The notes: generated by a model not told the origin, from the letters alone. DNA of 64,000 nt from SAR202 cluster bacterium (GCA_013204585.1 JABMNL010000055.1:33315-97314); one strand, 5' to 3'; shown: positions 51,185 to 59,767, counted from the stretch's first letter. Translations and numbers: made by a program.

Positions 51185-52336
51185 GTGAGGCCAGTCCCGG
51201 AGGTTTTGCGAACAAGTATGGTCTCATCTGACGCCACAAATCTTGGCGATGCCGCTAGCCTTGGCGACGCCGCGGGCCTGGCGGATGCCGCGGGCCTGGC
51301 GGATGCCGCGGGCCTGGCGGATGCCATCGAATTGATGTTTGAGACTGGCTGGACTGACGGTCTGCCGGTGGTGCCTCCCACCGAAGGCCGGGTCAAGCAG
51401 TTCGTTGACTACACCGGGCGGGATGGCTCGGAGTTGATTGCTGAACTGCCACCGTTGGGTGGTAAGGCGACCGTGGAGCGTATCGCGGTTAACGCCGTAA
51501 TGGCTGGCTGCTTGCCAGAACACATGCCGGTGGTCATCACCGCGCTTCAGGCAATGATGGAAGAGCCTTTCAACCTGCGCGGGGTCATGTGCTCGACGGG
51601 CATCCACACACCGTTGGTAATTGTCAGCGGCCCCATCGCCAAGGAACTGGACATCAACAGCGGCTACAACTGCTTCGGCTCGGGTTGGCGGGCCAACGCC
51701 ACCATTGGCAGAGCCGTTAAGCTGGTGTTGGTGAACCTGGGCGGGGCAATCCCCGGCGAGACCAACAAAGCGACCTTCGGGCATCCGGGTTCCTACACCT
51801 ACTGCGTGGCCGAAGACCAAGATGCCAACCCCTGGGAGCCGCTGCACACCGATGTTGGTCTGGAGCCATCGGACAGCGCGGTTACGGTCTTCCCCGCCGA
51901 AGCTCCCCACAATGTCATGTACCATGCCAGCAACGACCGTGATTTCCTCACGGTGTTGGCCGACACAATGTGCACCTTGGGTAACGCCCAAATGTACGTG
52001 GCGGGAGACACCTTTGTGGTTATTGGCCCCGTGCACGCTCGCTTTCTTCATGAAGCCGGTTGGCGCAAACAGGACATTCGCCAGTTCCTTTTCGAGCACG
52101 CCAGGAAGTCGGTACGAGAACTGAGACGCGGCGGCCCGCCCCAGGGCGACGCTCGACGCGGACATTTCTGGCCCAAGTTTGTGGATCCAGACGATGATGA
52201 CCAGATGGTGCCGGTGGTCCGCGCCCCAGACCGTATCCACATCATGGTGGCCGGGGGCAGTGGCGGCGCACACTCGGTCTATCTTCCCGGTTGGGGTTCC
52301 CGGCGGGTCACCCGAAAGATCGACCGGCCGTCTTAG
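51185..52336 (+). CDS. Uncharacterised 383-residue protein adjoining the UGSC gene
   Basis: I do not know its function. It starts with GTG at 51185 (an ATG at 51218 is an alternative). A low-complexity N-terminus with three AGLADA repeats leads to the folded part at about residue 50 (ELMFETGWTDGLPVVPPTEG), then LPPLGGKATVERIAVNAVMAG, a Cys pair region (GVMCSTGIHTPLVIVSG) and SGYNCFGSGWRANATIGR. It ends in RHFWPKFVDP-like and GGSGGAHSVYLPGWG segments. No signal peptide. It lies 34 bp upstream of the UGSC gene and the two are co-oriented, so they probably act together. Confidence 0.75.
   Translation: MRPVPEVLRTSMVSSDATNLGDAASLGDAAGLADAAGLADAAGLADAIELMFETGWTDGLPVVPPTEGRVKQFVDYTGRDGSELIAELPPLGGKATVERIAVNAVMAGCLPEHMPVVITALQAMMEEPFNLRGVMCSTGIHTPLVIVSGPIAKELDINSGYNCFGSGWRANATIGRAVKLVLVNLGGAIPGETNKATFGHPGSYTYCVAEDQDANPWEPLHTDVGLEPSDSAVTVFPAEAPHNVMYHASNDRDFLTVLADTMCTLGNAQMYVAGDTFVVIGPVHARFLHEAGWRKQDIRQFLFEHARKSVRELRRGGPPQGDARRGHFWPKFVDPDDDDQMVPVVRAPDRIHIMVAGGSGGAHSVYLPGWGSRRVTRKIDRPS
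51272..51325. repeat. Three in-frame 18-bp repeats (AGLADA) in the 383-residue protein
   Basis: GCGGGCCTGGCGGATGCC is repeated three times exactly, encoding AGLADA three times in the N-terminal extension. Likely slippage; the length of this tail is probably variable. Confidence 0.95.
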
Positions 52337-52370
52337 GGCGTAGGGGCGTAGTTCTGAGGAGTAACAAATA

Positions 52371-52940
52371 ATGGTTAGCGCACCTGGAGCAGACATACAG
52401 GCCCGCCTGAAACAGATGGGACTGCTTTCGCCGATAGATCCCGAGGCTAGCTCGCGCTGGAGACCTGCGCCGCGTCTTGAGACCATTCACGGCAAGGTTG
52501 GTGGCTTTCTCGGTAACCGCAAAGCCAACGCCAGCCTGCTGCTCCAGGGAGTGAAGGAACTGCTGGACAAGGACTTTGAACTTCGGGAAGGAGTCGCCAC
52601 CGATAAGTTCGTCTACTCCCGCCCGGCTGCCGATGATATCATCGACGAGCTAGCATCCCGGTGCGATTTTGTGGTCACCGCCATCGCGGATTGAGGCTCC
52701 TGCGCCGCGTGCAGTGTGCACGACGCAATGGCCCTGGAAAACCGGGGAGTCCCGACCATAGTAATATGTACCGACCCGTTCTTGAATTCGGCCTACCGCC
52801 ATGCCACTATCTTTGGGCGCAAGGGGTTCCAACCCCTGGGCATACCCCATCCCCTGGGTGGGATAACTCCAGAGGCCGTTTCGCAGCGGGCAGCGGAATT
52901 GCAGCAGCGGATTGTCGATGCCCTAACCACGGGCGAGTAA
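52371..52940 (+). CDS. UGSC-family selenoprotein (Sec at codon 108)
   Basis: The gene runs from ATG 52371 to TAA 52940 as one frame broken only by TGA at 52692-52694. Reading that TGA as selenocysteine gives 189 residues with the motif VVTAIAD-U-GSCAACSVHD. The frame after the TGA is coding-like and continues GVPTIVICTDPFLNSAYRHA then IPHPLGGITPEA. The motif U-G-S-C and the IPHPLG block recall the UGTC region of glycine/proline reductase B subunits. A SECIS-like hairpin starts six bases after the TGA (52701-52727). A conventional stop would leave a 107-residue stub and an orphan frame. The chemistry is unknown; a redox role for Sec and the nearby Cys is inferred. Confidence 0.85.
52701..52727 (+). 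promoter_or_regulatory. SECIS-like hairpin directly after the UGA codon
   Basis: TGCG (52701-52704) pairs with CGCA (52724-52727), and CGTGCA (52708-52713) pairs with TGCACG (52717-52722). An internal bulge (CCG against A) and a three-base apical loop GTG complete it. The apical loop starts 20 bases after the TGA, with G first, within the range of bacterial SECIS elements that bind SelB. Confidence 0.75.
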
Positions 52941-52995
52941 ATTAAAAATCAGGCGCGGAGCAAAATCGCTCCCGCTCATTTATTAGGAGAAACCA

Positions 52996-53883
52996 ATGGT
53001 CAGAGTCGGCGCAAGCATTCGCGTGTACGAGCAGTTGGAAACCTGGGAGAAGCTGCCTGAGGGCTGGGTTTTGGGTCAGACCGCCATTGTCACCGACTCC
53101 CAAGACCGGGTGTACCTGTTCAACCGGGGTGACCATCCGTTAATAATTTTGGACCGCAATGGCAATTACTTAAACTCTTGGGGTGAGGGCACCCTGCCAG
53201 ACGCCCACGGCATGTTCATCGACGGCGAAGACAATCTCTACATGCCAGTCAAGAACAGTCACGTGGTCTTGAAGTACAACCCCGATGGCAATCTGCTGAT
53301 GACCTTGGGCGAGTGGGATAAGCCTTCGGACACGGGTTGGTCTGGCAAGTACAGCGACCCTGCCGTACGCGCCGCTGGCCCCTTCAACCGGCCCAGCGAC
53401 GTTGCGCTGGACGCGATGGGCGACCTGTACATCTCCGACGGTTACGGCAATTCCCGAGTCCACAAGTTCTCTGCCGATGGCAAACTGCTGTTCTCGTGGG
53501 GAGAACCGGGCAAAACCGGCCCCGGCGAGTTCCATGTTCCCCACGGAGTCTGGGTGCATACCGATGGCCGGGTGTTCGTCGCCGACCGGGAGAATAACCG
53601 CATCCAGATATTCTCCCCCAGCGGTCAGTTCTTGGAACAGTGGGGCGGCTTGGCCCGTCCTTGCGACATCTTCATTGATGAAGACGACGTTATCTATGTC
53701 CCCGAGCTGGATGGCTTCATGAGCATTCTCAGCATCGACGGGGATGTTATTGCCACCTGGGGTAGTCCTCTTGACGCTGGCTGGGGCAATGGCGCCCACG
53801 CCGTCTGGGTGGACTCCCACGGCGATATTTACGTGAACCAAAACGTGGAAGGCCACCGCTTGGTTAAATATTTACGCCAGTAA
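52996..53883 (+). CDS. NHL-repeat six-bladed beta-propeller protein
   Basis: The 295-residue protein has repeated NHL blades: TDSQDRVYLFNRGDHPLIIL, then WGEPGKTGPGEFHVPHGVWV and FVADRENNRIQIFSPSGQFL, and others. It resembles peptidyl-alpha-hydroxyglycine alpha-amidating lyase and Vgb-like proteins. No signal peptide is evident, so it is probably cytosolic. AGGAG precedes its ATG at 52996. It lies 55 bp after the UGSC gene; a shared operon is plausible. Catalytic residues are not obvious. Confidence 0.85.
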   Translation: MVRVGASIRVYEQLETWEKLPEGWVLGQTAIVTDSQDRVYLFNRGDHPLIILDRNGNYLNSWGEGTLPDAHGMFIDGEDNLYMPVKNSHVVLKYNPDGNLLMTLGEWDKPSDTGWSGKYSDPAVRAAGPFNRPSDVALDAMGDLYISDGYGNSRVHKFSADGKLLFSWGEPGKTGPGEFHVPHGVWVHTDGRVFVADRENNRIQIFSPSGQFLEQWGGLARPCDIFIDEDDVIYVPELDGFMSILSIDGDVIATWGSPLDAGWGNGAHAVWVDSHGDIYVNQNVEGHRLVKYLRQ

Positions 53884-53949
53884 GGGCCAGCAAGAACCGG
53901 GCTAGGCTGAAACGTTCGAGAAAATAGGCGATTCATTTAGGAGCTAGAG

Positions 53950-54846
53950 TTGGAAGTTGGAGTAATTTTCCCCCAGACAGAGATTGAGCCGGACCCGTCG
54001 GCGATTAAAGACTTTGCCCAGGCCGCAGAAGCGATGGGCTATTCCTACATCTTCATTGCCGACCACGTGCTAGGCGCAGACTCTGCTCATCACGACTTTC
54101 CGTCCATCGGGGTCTACAACCACAAATCGGTGGTTCACGAAACTATGACGCTGATGGGGTATCTGTCCGGCATCACCGAGCGAGTGGGCCTGGCTACCGG
54201 TATCTTGATATTGCCCCAGCGCCAGACGGTGCTGGTGGCCAAGCAGGCCGCTGAGGTTGATGTGCTTTCCGGCGGACGGCTGCGCTTGGGCGTCGGCGTT
54301 GGCTGGAACACAGTCGAATTTGAAGCTTTGGACCAGGACTTCCACAACCGTGGGGCACGCAGCGCCGAGCAGATTGAGGTCATGCGGCTGCTGTGGACCC
54401 AAGACGTGGTGGACTTCCACGGCAAGTGGCACAACATCAGCCACGCCGGTCTGTGCCCCCGGCCCGTCCAACAGCCGATACCGGTGTTCCTGGGCGCAGG
54501 CAGTTCCCACAGCCCCACTCCTCCCGACTCGGTGCTGAAGCGGGTGGCCCGAATCGCGGACGGCTGGTGCCCCAACCTCAAGCCCGACGACGCGGGCCGC
54601 GCCATCGTGGAAAGGGTTGATGGCTTCATGAAAGAGATGGGCCGCGACCCCAAGACCCTCGCCCTTGACGGCCGCCTGCGTGCCAGCGGCAAACAACCGG
54701 AAGACTGGATGGACGAGGCCAAGGCTTGGCAGGAGATGGGAGCGAGTTTCCTGTCCATTGAGAACCGGCAGGGCGGCTTAAAGACCGCCGGTGAGCACAT
54801 CGAGGCCATGCGCCGGTTCAAGGATGCCACGGATTTAAAGTTCTAG
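53950..54846 (+). CDS. F420/FMN-dependent luciferase-like oxidoreductase (LLM) 3
   Basis: The 298-residue protein begins with TTG at 53950, with AGGAG six bases upstream. The barrel shows YIFIADHVLGADSAHHD, ATGILILPQRQTVLVAKQAA, EVDVLSGGRLRLGVGVGWNT and a compact C-terminus. The length and the ADHV pattern fit the F420-type LLM subgroup (TIGR03619-like). These carry hydride or oxidise alcohols and xenobiotics. The thioesterase gene follows 20 bp later. Confidence 0.88.
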   Translation: MEVGVIFPQTEIEPDPSAIKDFAQAAEAMGYSYIFIADHVLGADSAHHDFPSIGVYNHKSVVHETMTLMGYLSGITERVGLATGILILPQRQTVLVAKQAAEVDVLSGGRLRLGVGVGWNTVEFEALDQDFHNRGARSAEQIEVMRLLWTQDVVDFHGKWHNISHAGLCPRPVQQPIPVFLGAGSSHSPTPPDSVLKRVARIADGWCPNLKPDDAGRAIVERVDGFMKEMGRDPKTLALDGRLRASGKQPEDWMDEAKAWQEMGASFLSIENRQGGLKTAGEHIEAMRRFKDATDLKF

Positions 54847-54866
54847 GCCTATCGGGAGCCTGATTA

Positions 54867-55322
54867 ATGGCTAATTTCGAGCCTAGAGACCCGGATTTTG
54901 AAGCCAAGGTCCGCAGCAGTTTTGGTCGTCAGACGGCCATGCAGACCTTGGGCGCGGTCATGGGCAAGGTTAAGGCAGGGTCAGTTGAAATCGAGATGCC
55001 CTACCGGGCCGATTTAGCCCAACAGCACGGCTTCATTCACGGCGGCATCGTTACAGCCATCGTCGACAGCGCCTGCGGCTACGCGGCCTTCAGTCTCTGC
55101 GCCCCAGACACCGCCATACTTACTCTGGAATACAAGGTCAATTTTGTAGCCCCAGCCAAGGGCGAGCGTTTGTTGGCCAGGGGAGAAGTCGTCCGCCCCG
55201 GTGCCACCGTCTCGGTCTGCAAGGGTGACGTGCTGGCCTACGAAAACGGCCAAGAAACGCTAGTCGCCACCATTCTCACCACCATGATGATTATGCCCAA
55301 CCGGCCTGATTTGGCTAATTAA
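54867..55322 (+). CDS. PaaI-type hotdog thioesterase
   Basis: The 151-residue protein has the hotdog helix motif QQHGFIHGGIVTAIVDSACG with the HGG and the Asp used to hydrolyse acyl-CoA thioesters, and a later TLEYKVNFVAPAKGERLLAR. It cleaves CoA esters, often of aromatic or short acids, to prevent CoA trapping. It directly follows LLM 3 on the same strand. The exact substrate is unknown. Confidence 0.9.
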   Translation: MANFEPRDPDFEAKVRSSFGRQTAMQTLGAVMGKVKAGSVEIEMPYRADLAQQHGFIHGGIVTAIVDSACGYAAFSLCAPDTAILTLEYKVNFVAPAKGERLLARGEVVRPGATVSVCKGDVLAYENGQETLVATILTTMMIMPNRPDLAN

Positions 55323-55393
55323 TTGGGCTAGCACGGGATAGTTGCTCTTCTAGTTACCTTGATTCAAGCCAGGGTTTCCCCGACGATGGTTGC

Positions 55394-56824
55394 ATGATAT
55401 TAACGCGTTTTGCCATCTTTATTGCGGTGGTTGGGTTGGTGTTTGCCCTGGCCTGTCAGGCTGGCTCGTCGGCCATCGATTCGCCGGCACCAAATTCTGC
55501 TGCCACCAAAATTATCGAGGCGACGCAGGCGGCTGCCACCGAAACTACTGGGGCGACGAAGGCGGCTCCCGTCCGCTCCACTGTGGCAGTTCCCACCACC
55601 GAGCCACAACCGACTAATGTTGGAAGTGCTGCGTCTTCTCCCGTACCCAGGCCAGAGGTGGCGGATTCGCCGCCGCCGACCATTACCCCTGAGCCGTCGG
55701 CAGTAACCGAGTCCTGCACGTCGTCTTACTCCGGGTCCATCATATCTGGCCCGTCCGAACCGGCACGGCCCCACGACAACGATAGTGTGTTCCGGTCGTT
55801 GACCGTACACCCAACCAACCCAGATATCGTGGCGTTGGGCACAGAGCGCAATGGTTTCTTGTGGAGTTACGACGGCGGAGAAACGTGGACGCGTTACCGG
55901 AAAGGCCTCGTCCCGAAGGATTGGGGATACTCGGAGGTCTGGGATATGGACTTCGCGCCCAGCAACCCCCAGCTTGTCATGGCCGCTACCCTGGGATCCC
56001 CCGGCCCTGCCTCCGGGTCGGAGGTTGCCGAGGGTCTATATCGGAGTACCGACGGCGGAGAGTCCTGGATGCTGATGAATTGTGGATTCAGTACTTCCCG
56101 GTCCGTTTCGGTCCGGTTCGACCCATTAAACCCGGATGTTGTTGTGGTCGGGCTTGAAGGCGGGCTACCGTCATATACTGGCGACAATCGATACTATGAA
56201 GGCGGAATTTTCCGCACCGAAGACGGAGGCGAAAACTGGCAGAAAGTGGTGGTTGCCCCCGATGATGGGCGCAATGGCTACTGGCTACTTCGAGTTGTGG
56301 AGACCAGTCCGGCAGAGATAATCACGTTCGGGATGAACTACAACGACCTTAGCGAAAACCTCGGCTTTATGCGTGGTACAGACATGGGCAGTTCGTGGGA
56401 ACTCTTTGCCCCAGAATTGCGGAACAAGTTCATCGACAATTTCGATGTGTCCGCTGATGGGCAGTCCATCTATGTCAGCGTCCGGGATGAATACTCTGGC
56501 TGGTATTCCAAGGACGGTGGCGTGACTTGGTCGGAGTCTCAGGCGGTCCAGGTCAACGGACCCATCGCCGTTTCTCCCAGCGATGCCAATCTGGTGGTGT
56601 TTTCGTCATTCTCCCATTTAAGTCGTTCTACTGATGGATTCAAGACGTCCCAGAGTGTGTTGTCGACGCCCAACACGATACGGGAAATTGTCTTCTCCCG
56701 TTCGCACCCCAACATGGTCTACGCTGAGGCCGATGGCTACATCCTCTATCGCAGCGACGACGCCGGCCTAACCTGGCGGCAGCTAATCAATGGCCGGGAC
56801 GACGTGTTGACGGTTCAACCCTAA
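55394..56824 (+). CDS. Exported BNR/Asp-box beta-propeller lipoprotein
   Basis: The 476-residue protein opens with a hydrophobic signal (about 5-20) ending FALAC, a possible lipobox (Cys21). A Thr/Ala/Pro-rich linker of about 80 residues follows, then Asp-box blades such as LWSYDGGETWTRY, YRSTDGGESWMLM and FRTEDGGENWQKV. It is likely an outer-surface glycan- or protein-binding propeller. The related gene at 33479 is on minus and has no signal. The product converges with PmbA, 22 bp apart. Confidence 0.85.
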   Translation: MILTRFAIFIAVVGLVFALACQAGSSAIDSPAPNSAATKIIEATQAAATETTGATKAAPVRSTVAVPTTEPQPTNVGSAASSPVPRPEVADSPPPTITPEPSAVTESCTSSYSGSIISGPSEPARPHDNDSVFRSLTVHPTNPDIVALGTERNGFLWSYDGGETWTRYRKGLVPKDWGYSEVWDMDFAPSNPQLVMAATLGSPGPASGSEVAEGLYRSTDGGESWMLMNCGFSTSRSVSVRFDPLNPDVVVVGLEGGLPSYTGDNRYYEGGIFRTEDGGENWQKVVVAPDDGRNGYWLLRVVETSPAEIITFGMNYNDLSENLGFMRGTDMGSSWELFAPELRNKFIDNFDVSADGQSIYVSVRDEYSGWYSKDGGVTWSESQAVQVNGPIAVSPSDANLVVFSSFSHLSRSTDGFKTSQSVLSTPNTIREIVFSRSHPNMVYAEADGYILYRSDDAGLTWRQLINGRDDVLTVQP

Positions 56825-56846
56825 ACCGTCAGAACCTTTAGTCCAT

Positions 56847-58196
56847 CTAGACCGTTACCCCGGTGAAGTTGAAGCTGCTCAGTTTCAAGGCCGGCACGCG
56901 GGTGGCGAACCCAACCTCGTTCAGGATTAGCTTGGACTCGCTGCCGACGTGCTCAACTGCGGCCAGGGCTTCCACGTAGGACTGGGTGAAACGCAGGTCT
57001 TTTACCGGGTGGGTAATCTGTCCATTCTCAATCATGAAGGTACCGTCGCGGGTCATACCGGTCATGACGCAGCCCTTGGAGTGGGCCACCCGAGTGTAGA
57101 AGAACCGGGTGATGTAGATACCCCGCTCGGTGGAGCCGATGAGTTGCTCCAAAGATGAGTCCCCTTCTAGCATGAATAGGTTGCTGGCGACCGGAGGGCC
57201 GGTGAAATTTTCCTGGTGGCCCGTCGAGACCGTCCCTTCTTTCCCTGCGGTGTACGAGTTATGGACCGGGGTGTTGACCACTCCTTTAGTGATGATGTCC
57301 ACTCGCTGTCGGGGTACGCCCTCGGCGTCGAATGGCACCGGCCAGCCGTGGGACGATGAGCCTTCATCCCAGATGGTCACGGCGGGACTCATGGCCTGGG
57401 TGCCCAGCGAACCCTGGGGGCCAATAAAGTCGTTCATCCAACTGCGGCCTTCTTGTACGGCCTGCGCGCCCATGCCGTAGAGACTGAGGGCTTCGAGAAT
57501 GTCGTCCACGGCGTAGGTGTCGAGCACCACCGGGTAGCGGCCCGGCTCGATGGCTACCGGGTTCCGGCCAGCAACGGCTTTGGACACCGCCTCTTTTCCC
57601 AATGCTTCCGTGTCCAGGTCGGAGAGACGCCATGACCCGCCCTTGGCCCAGCCAGCGGAAGTTTCGCTCATGGTGTTGATGATTAACCCGGCGAAGGTCC
57701 CGGCGTGGTAGGCCCTAGTGCCACGGCTGCTGACCACCGCGATTTCCTGCACGCCCGTCCGACAAGCGCCCGACACGTTCAGGTTGTGCTCCTTGCCTTG
57801 GAGACAGATACCACGCACTATCTGCGCTCTGGCTTTGGGGCTGCATTGGGCCGTTGATTCGTCCCAACTGTCGACGTTAGCGGCGTCAGAAGGGTCGGGA
57901 AGGCCATTAAATGCCGGGTCTTCGGGCATCAGCATTGCGTTCTGGTGGGCTAGCTCCATTGCCTTCTGGACGCCGGCATCGCTAAGGTCGTTGGTGGTGG
58001 CCCGGCCCAGGCGTTTGCCGGTCACCGATCGAATGTTCAGCGTGACGTCGCTGTGGGCCACGTTCTGGTGGATGGCCCCGCCAGCAAAGCGAGACAGTCC
58101 CAGGTCTTGGGCGCCCAGAAAGATGTCGGTCTCTTGGGCTTTTGAGTAACCTAGCGCCTTATCCAACAAGGCCAGTGCGGCCTCGCGCCCCATCAT
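56847..58196 (-). CDS. pmbA: TldD/PmbA-family protein (PmbA/TldE type)
   Basis: The 449-residue protein belongs to the TldD/PmbA metalloprotease family (VAHSDVTLNIRSVTGKRLGR, TYAVDDILEALSLYGMGAQA, ITRFFYTRVAHSKGCVMTGM) and, as in TldE, lacks the HExxxH motif. It is the partner of TldD; the heterodimer cleaves unstructured peptides, including microcin and RiPP precursors in some bacteria. No RiPP cluster is visible here. It begins at ATG 58196 and its start region is part of a 38-bp tandem duplication with the tldD stop. A second in-frame ATG follows at once. Confidence 0.88.
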   Translation of the reverse strand: MMGREAALALLDKALGYSKAQETDIFLGAQDLGLSRFAGGAIHQNVAHSDVTLNIRSVTGKRLGRATTNDLSDAGVQKAMELAHQNAMLMPEDPAFNGLPDPSDAANVDSWDESTAQCSPKARAQIVRGICLQGKEHNLNVSGACRTGVQEIAVVSSRGTRAYHAGTFAGLIINTMSETSAGWAKGGSWRLSDLDTEALGKEAVSKAVAGRNPVAIEPGRYPVVLDTYAVDDILEALSLYGMGAQAVQEGRSWMNDFIGPQGSLGTQAMSPAVTIWDEGSSSHGWPVPFDAEGVPRQRVDIITKGVVNTPVHNSYTAGKEGTVSTGHQENFTGPPVASNLFMLEGDSSLEQLIGSTERGIYITRFFYTRVAHSKGCVMTGMTRDGTFMIENGQITHPVKDLRFTQSYVEALAAVEHVGSESKLILNEVGFATRVPALKLSSFNFTGVTV

Positions 58197-58252
58197 GTCA
58201 TCACCCCAACTTGCGCGGCTTGCCGCCCCATCATGTCATAACCCCAACTTGT
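58177..58252. repeat. 38-bp imperfect tandem duplication across the tldD-pmbA junction
   Basis: The unit 58177-58214 recurs at 58215-58252 with few changes. Each copy holds, on minus, the sequence VGVMT-TGATG: a tldD stop overlapping a pmbA start. The first copy now ends tldD (stop 58231-58233), and the second gives the pmbA start at 58196. An intermediate mini-frame (MGRQAAQVGVMT) is left between. Confidence 0.9.
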
Positions 58253-59676
58253 ATATCTCGGAACCGGGCGGGCGCGGCGCCGTGGCCGGTGTGGCCAATT
58301 TGGCCGGGCTGTCCTTTGCCGCAGTTGGGGATGCCCCACATGGTCCAGGAATCCTCGTTGCAGACAGCATCGCAGGAATTCCAGAACTCGGGGGTGATGC
58401 CGGTGTAGGTGCTGTTCTTCAGCAGCTTGCCCAGCTTGCCGTGCTTAATCTCGTAACCGACCTCGGTGCCGAACTGGAAATTGAAACGGCGGTCGTCTAT
58501 CGACCATGACCGGTTCATTTCCATGTAGATGCCGTCGTCGGTGTCGGCGATTAAATCGTCCAGCTTCCAGTTGCCCGGCTCCAAGCTCACGTTGGTCATG
58601 CGAATCAGCGGGATGCGGTTCCACGAGGACGCTCGCATGGAGCCGTTGGGGGGCAGGCCGAGCCCAGATGCTGTCTCCCTGGAGGTCAGGTAGCCCACGA
58701 ACCGCCCGTTCTGCACCACTGGTGTCGATTGGGCTGGCACACCCTCATCGTCCCACCCATAGGAGCCCAGGCCGGGCAGCCGGACACTATCGGCGGTGAC
58801 GTTAACGTGCTCCGACCCGTATTGGAAGTTGTTCAGCTTGTCGGTGGTGAGGAACGATGTTCCGGCGTAGGCGGCTTCAGAGCCCAGCACCCGGTCTAGC
58901 TCGATGGCGTGACCGCAAGACTCGTGAATTTGCAGTCCCAATTGGGACGCGCCAACGATTAGCGTGGTGACACCCGACGGACATTGGTCCGCCGATAGCA
59001 GGGCAACTGCTTCGGTGGCGACTCGCTCGGCATTCCCGGCCAAATCCATGGCGGCCACGAATTCCCAGCCCGCGCAGCCCTGTTGCCGCATGGACTGGGG
59101 GTAAGAACGTCGTTGCACCTCGCCGTTGCCCCTGGCGGTGGCCATGATGCCGCCACCGGACTCGTAGATGGTCTGCTCGACGTGGGCACCCTCGCTGTTG
59201 GCGAAGGTCTTGTGCTCTTTGATGAAAACCAGGTTGCCTGTCCGGGCCGAGATGCCCTTCACCGCGCCCATCTGCCGGTCGGCTTGCAGCAGCAACTCCA
59301 ACTTAGCTTGGGGTGAGATTGTAAACGGGTCGGTCTGAACTGGTGTGGTGTAAACCCCACGACTAGTCACCGGCGGGCCCAGGGAAACCGGCCCGTTGCT
59401 GGAATGGGCCGATGCCTTGGCTATCTCTACGGCCAGGCTGGTAATCTGGTCAACCTCGATTGGAGACACGAGGTTTGTCGAGGCAAAACCCCAAGAGCCA
59501 TTCACCAACACCCGCACGCCAATGCCCAAAGATTCGTCGTTGCTCAGGGTGTCGACCACGCCGGTACGCACCACAAACCGCTCCTGATGGGTCTCAACCA
59601 TCCTTACGTCGCAGTAGGCTGCGCCTTTGACTGCTGCCAAGTCTAACGCCCTGGAGATTAGGTCATCCAATGGCAT
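58231..59676 (-). CDS. tldD: Metalloprotease TldD
   Basis: I start at the ATG at 59676 (481 residues) with GGAGA seven bases upstream; 17 upstream codons are open but unlike the family. The zinc motif is HExxxH (His251, Glu252, His256, in HESCGHAIELD), and LGVGVRVLVNGSWGF-like and GYEIKHGKLGKLLKNSTYTG blocks match TldD. With PmbA it forms the TldD/TldE protease. Together they may degrade damaged or modified peptides. The gene pair is on minus, downstream of LLM 4, with the palindrome at 59708-59756 between. Confidence 0.92.
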   Translation of the reverse strand: MPLDDLISRALDLAAVKGAAYCDVRMVETHQERFVVRTGVVDTLSNDESLGIGVRVLVNGSWGFASTNLVSPIEVDQITSLAVEIAKASAHSSNGPVSLGPPVTSRGVYTTPVQTDPFTISPQAKLELLLQADRQMGAVKGISARTGNLVFIKEHKTFANSEGAHVEQTIYESGGGIMATARGNGEVQRRSYPQSMRQQGCAGWEFVAAMDLAGNAERVATEAVALLSADQCPSGVTTLIVGASQLGLQIHESCGHAIELDRVLGSEAAYAGTSFLTTDKLNNFQYGSEHVNVTADSVRLPGLGSYGWDDEGVPAQSTPVVQNGRFVGYLTSRETASGLGLPPNGSMRASSWNRIPLIRMTNVSLEPGNWKLDDLIADTDDGIYMEMNRSWSIDDRRFNFQFGTEVGYEIKHGKLGKLLKNSTYTGITPEFWNSCDAVCNEDSWTMWGIPNCGKGQPGQIGHTGHGAAPARFRDIQVGVMT

Positions 59677-59707
59677 GCGCTTCTCCGATTTGAGGATTGA
59701 TGGTAAC

Positions 59708-59756
59708 AACCACGGGCGTAGGGGCACGGCACTGCCGTGCCCCTACGCCCGTGGTT
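59708..59756. repeat. 49-bp perfect palindrome with GTAGGGGCACGGCA core
   Basis: Two perfect 24-bp arms flank one base. The central 15 bp are identical to those of the palindrome at 25523-25569, and the outer 9 bp (AACCACGGG) differ but also pair perfectly. It lies between two minus-strand genes, 12 bp before the stop of the upstream one, the same setting as the other copy. Confidence 0.9.
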
Positions 59757-59767
59757 TAGGTGTCGGC

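Noticed and set aside
52692..52694. The TGA as an ordinary stop, giving a 107-residue protein and a separate 74-residue protein
   Set aside because: Both parts are in one frame with no gap, the residues across the TGA fit the UGSC motif, the second part has no ribosome site, and a SECIS-like hairpin follows.
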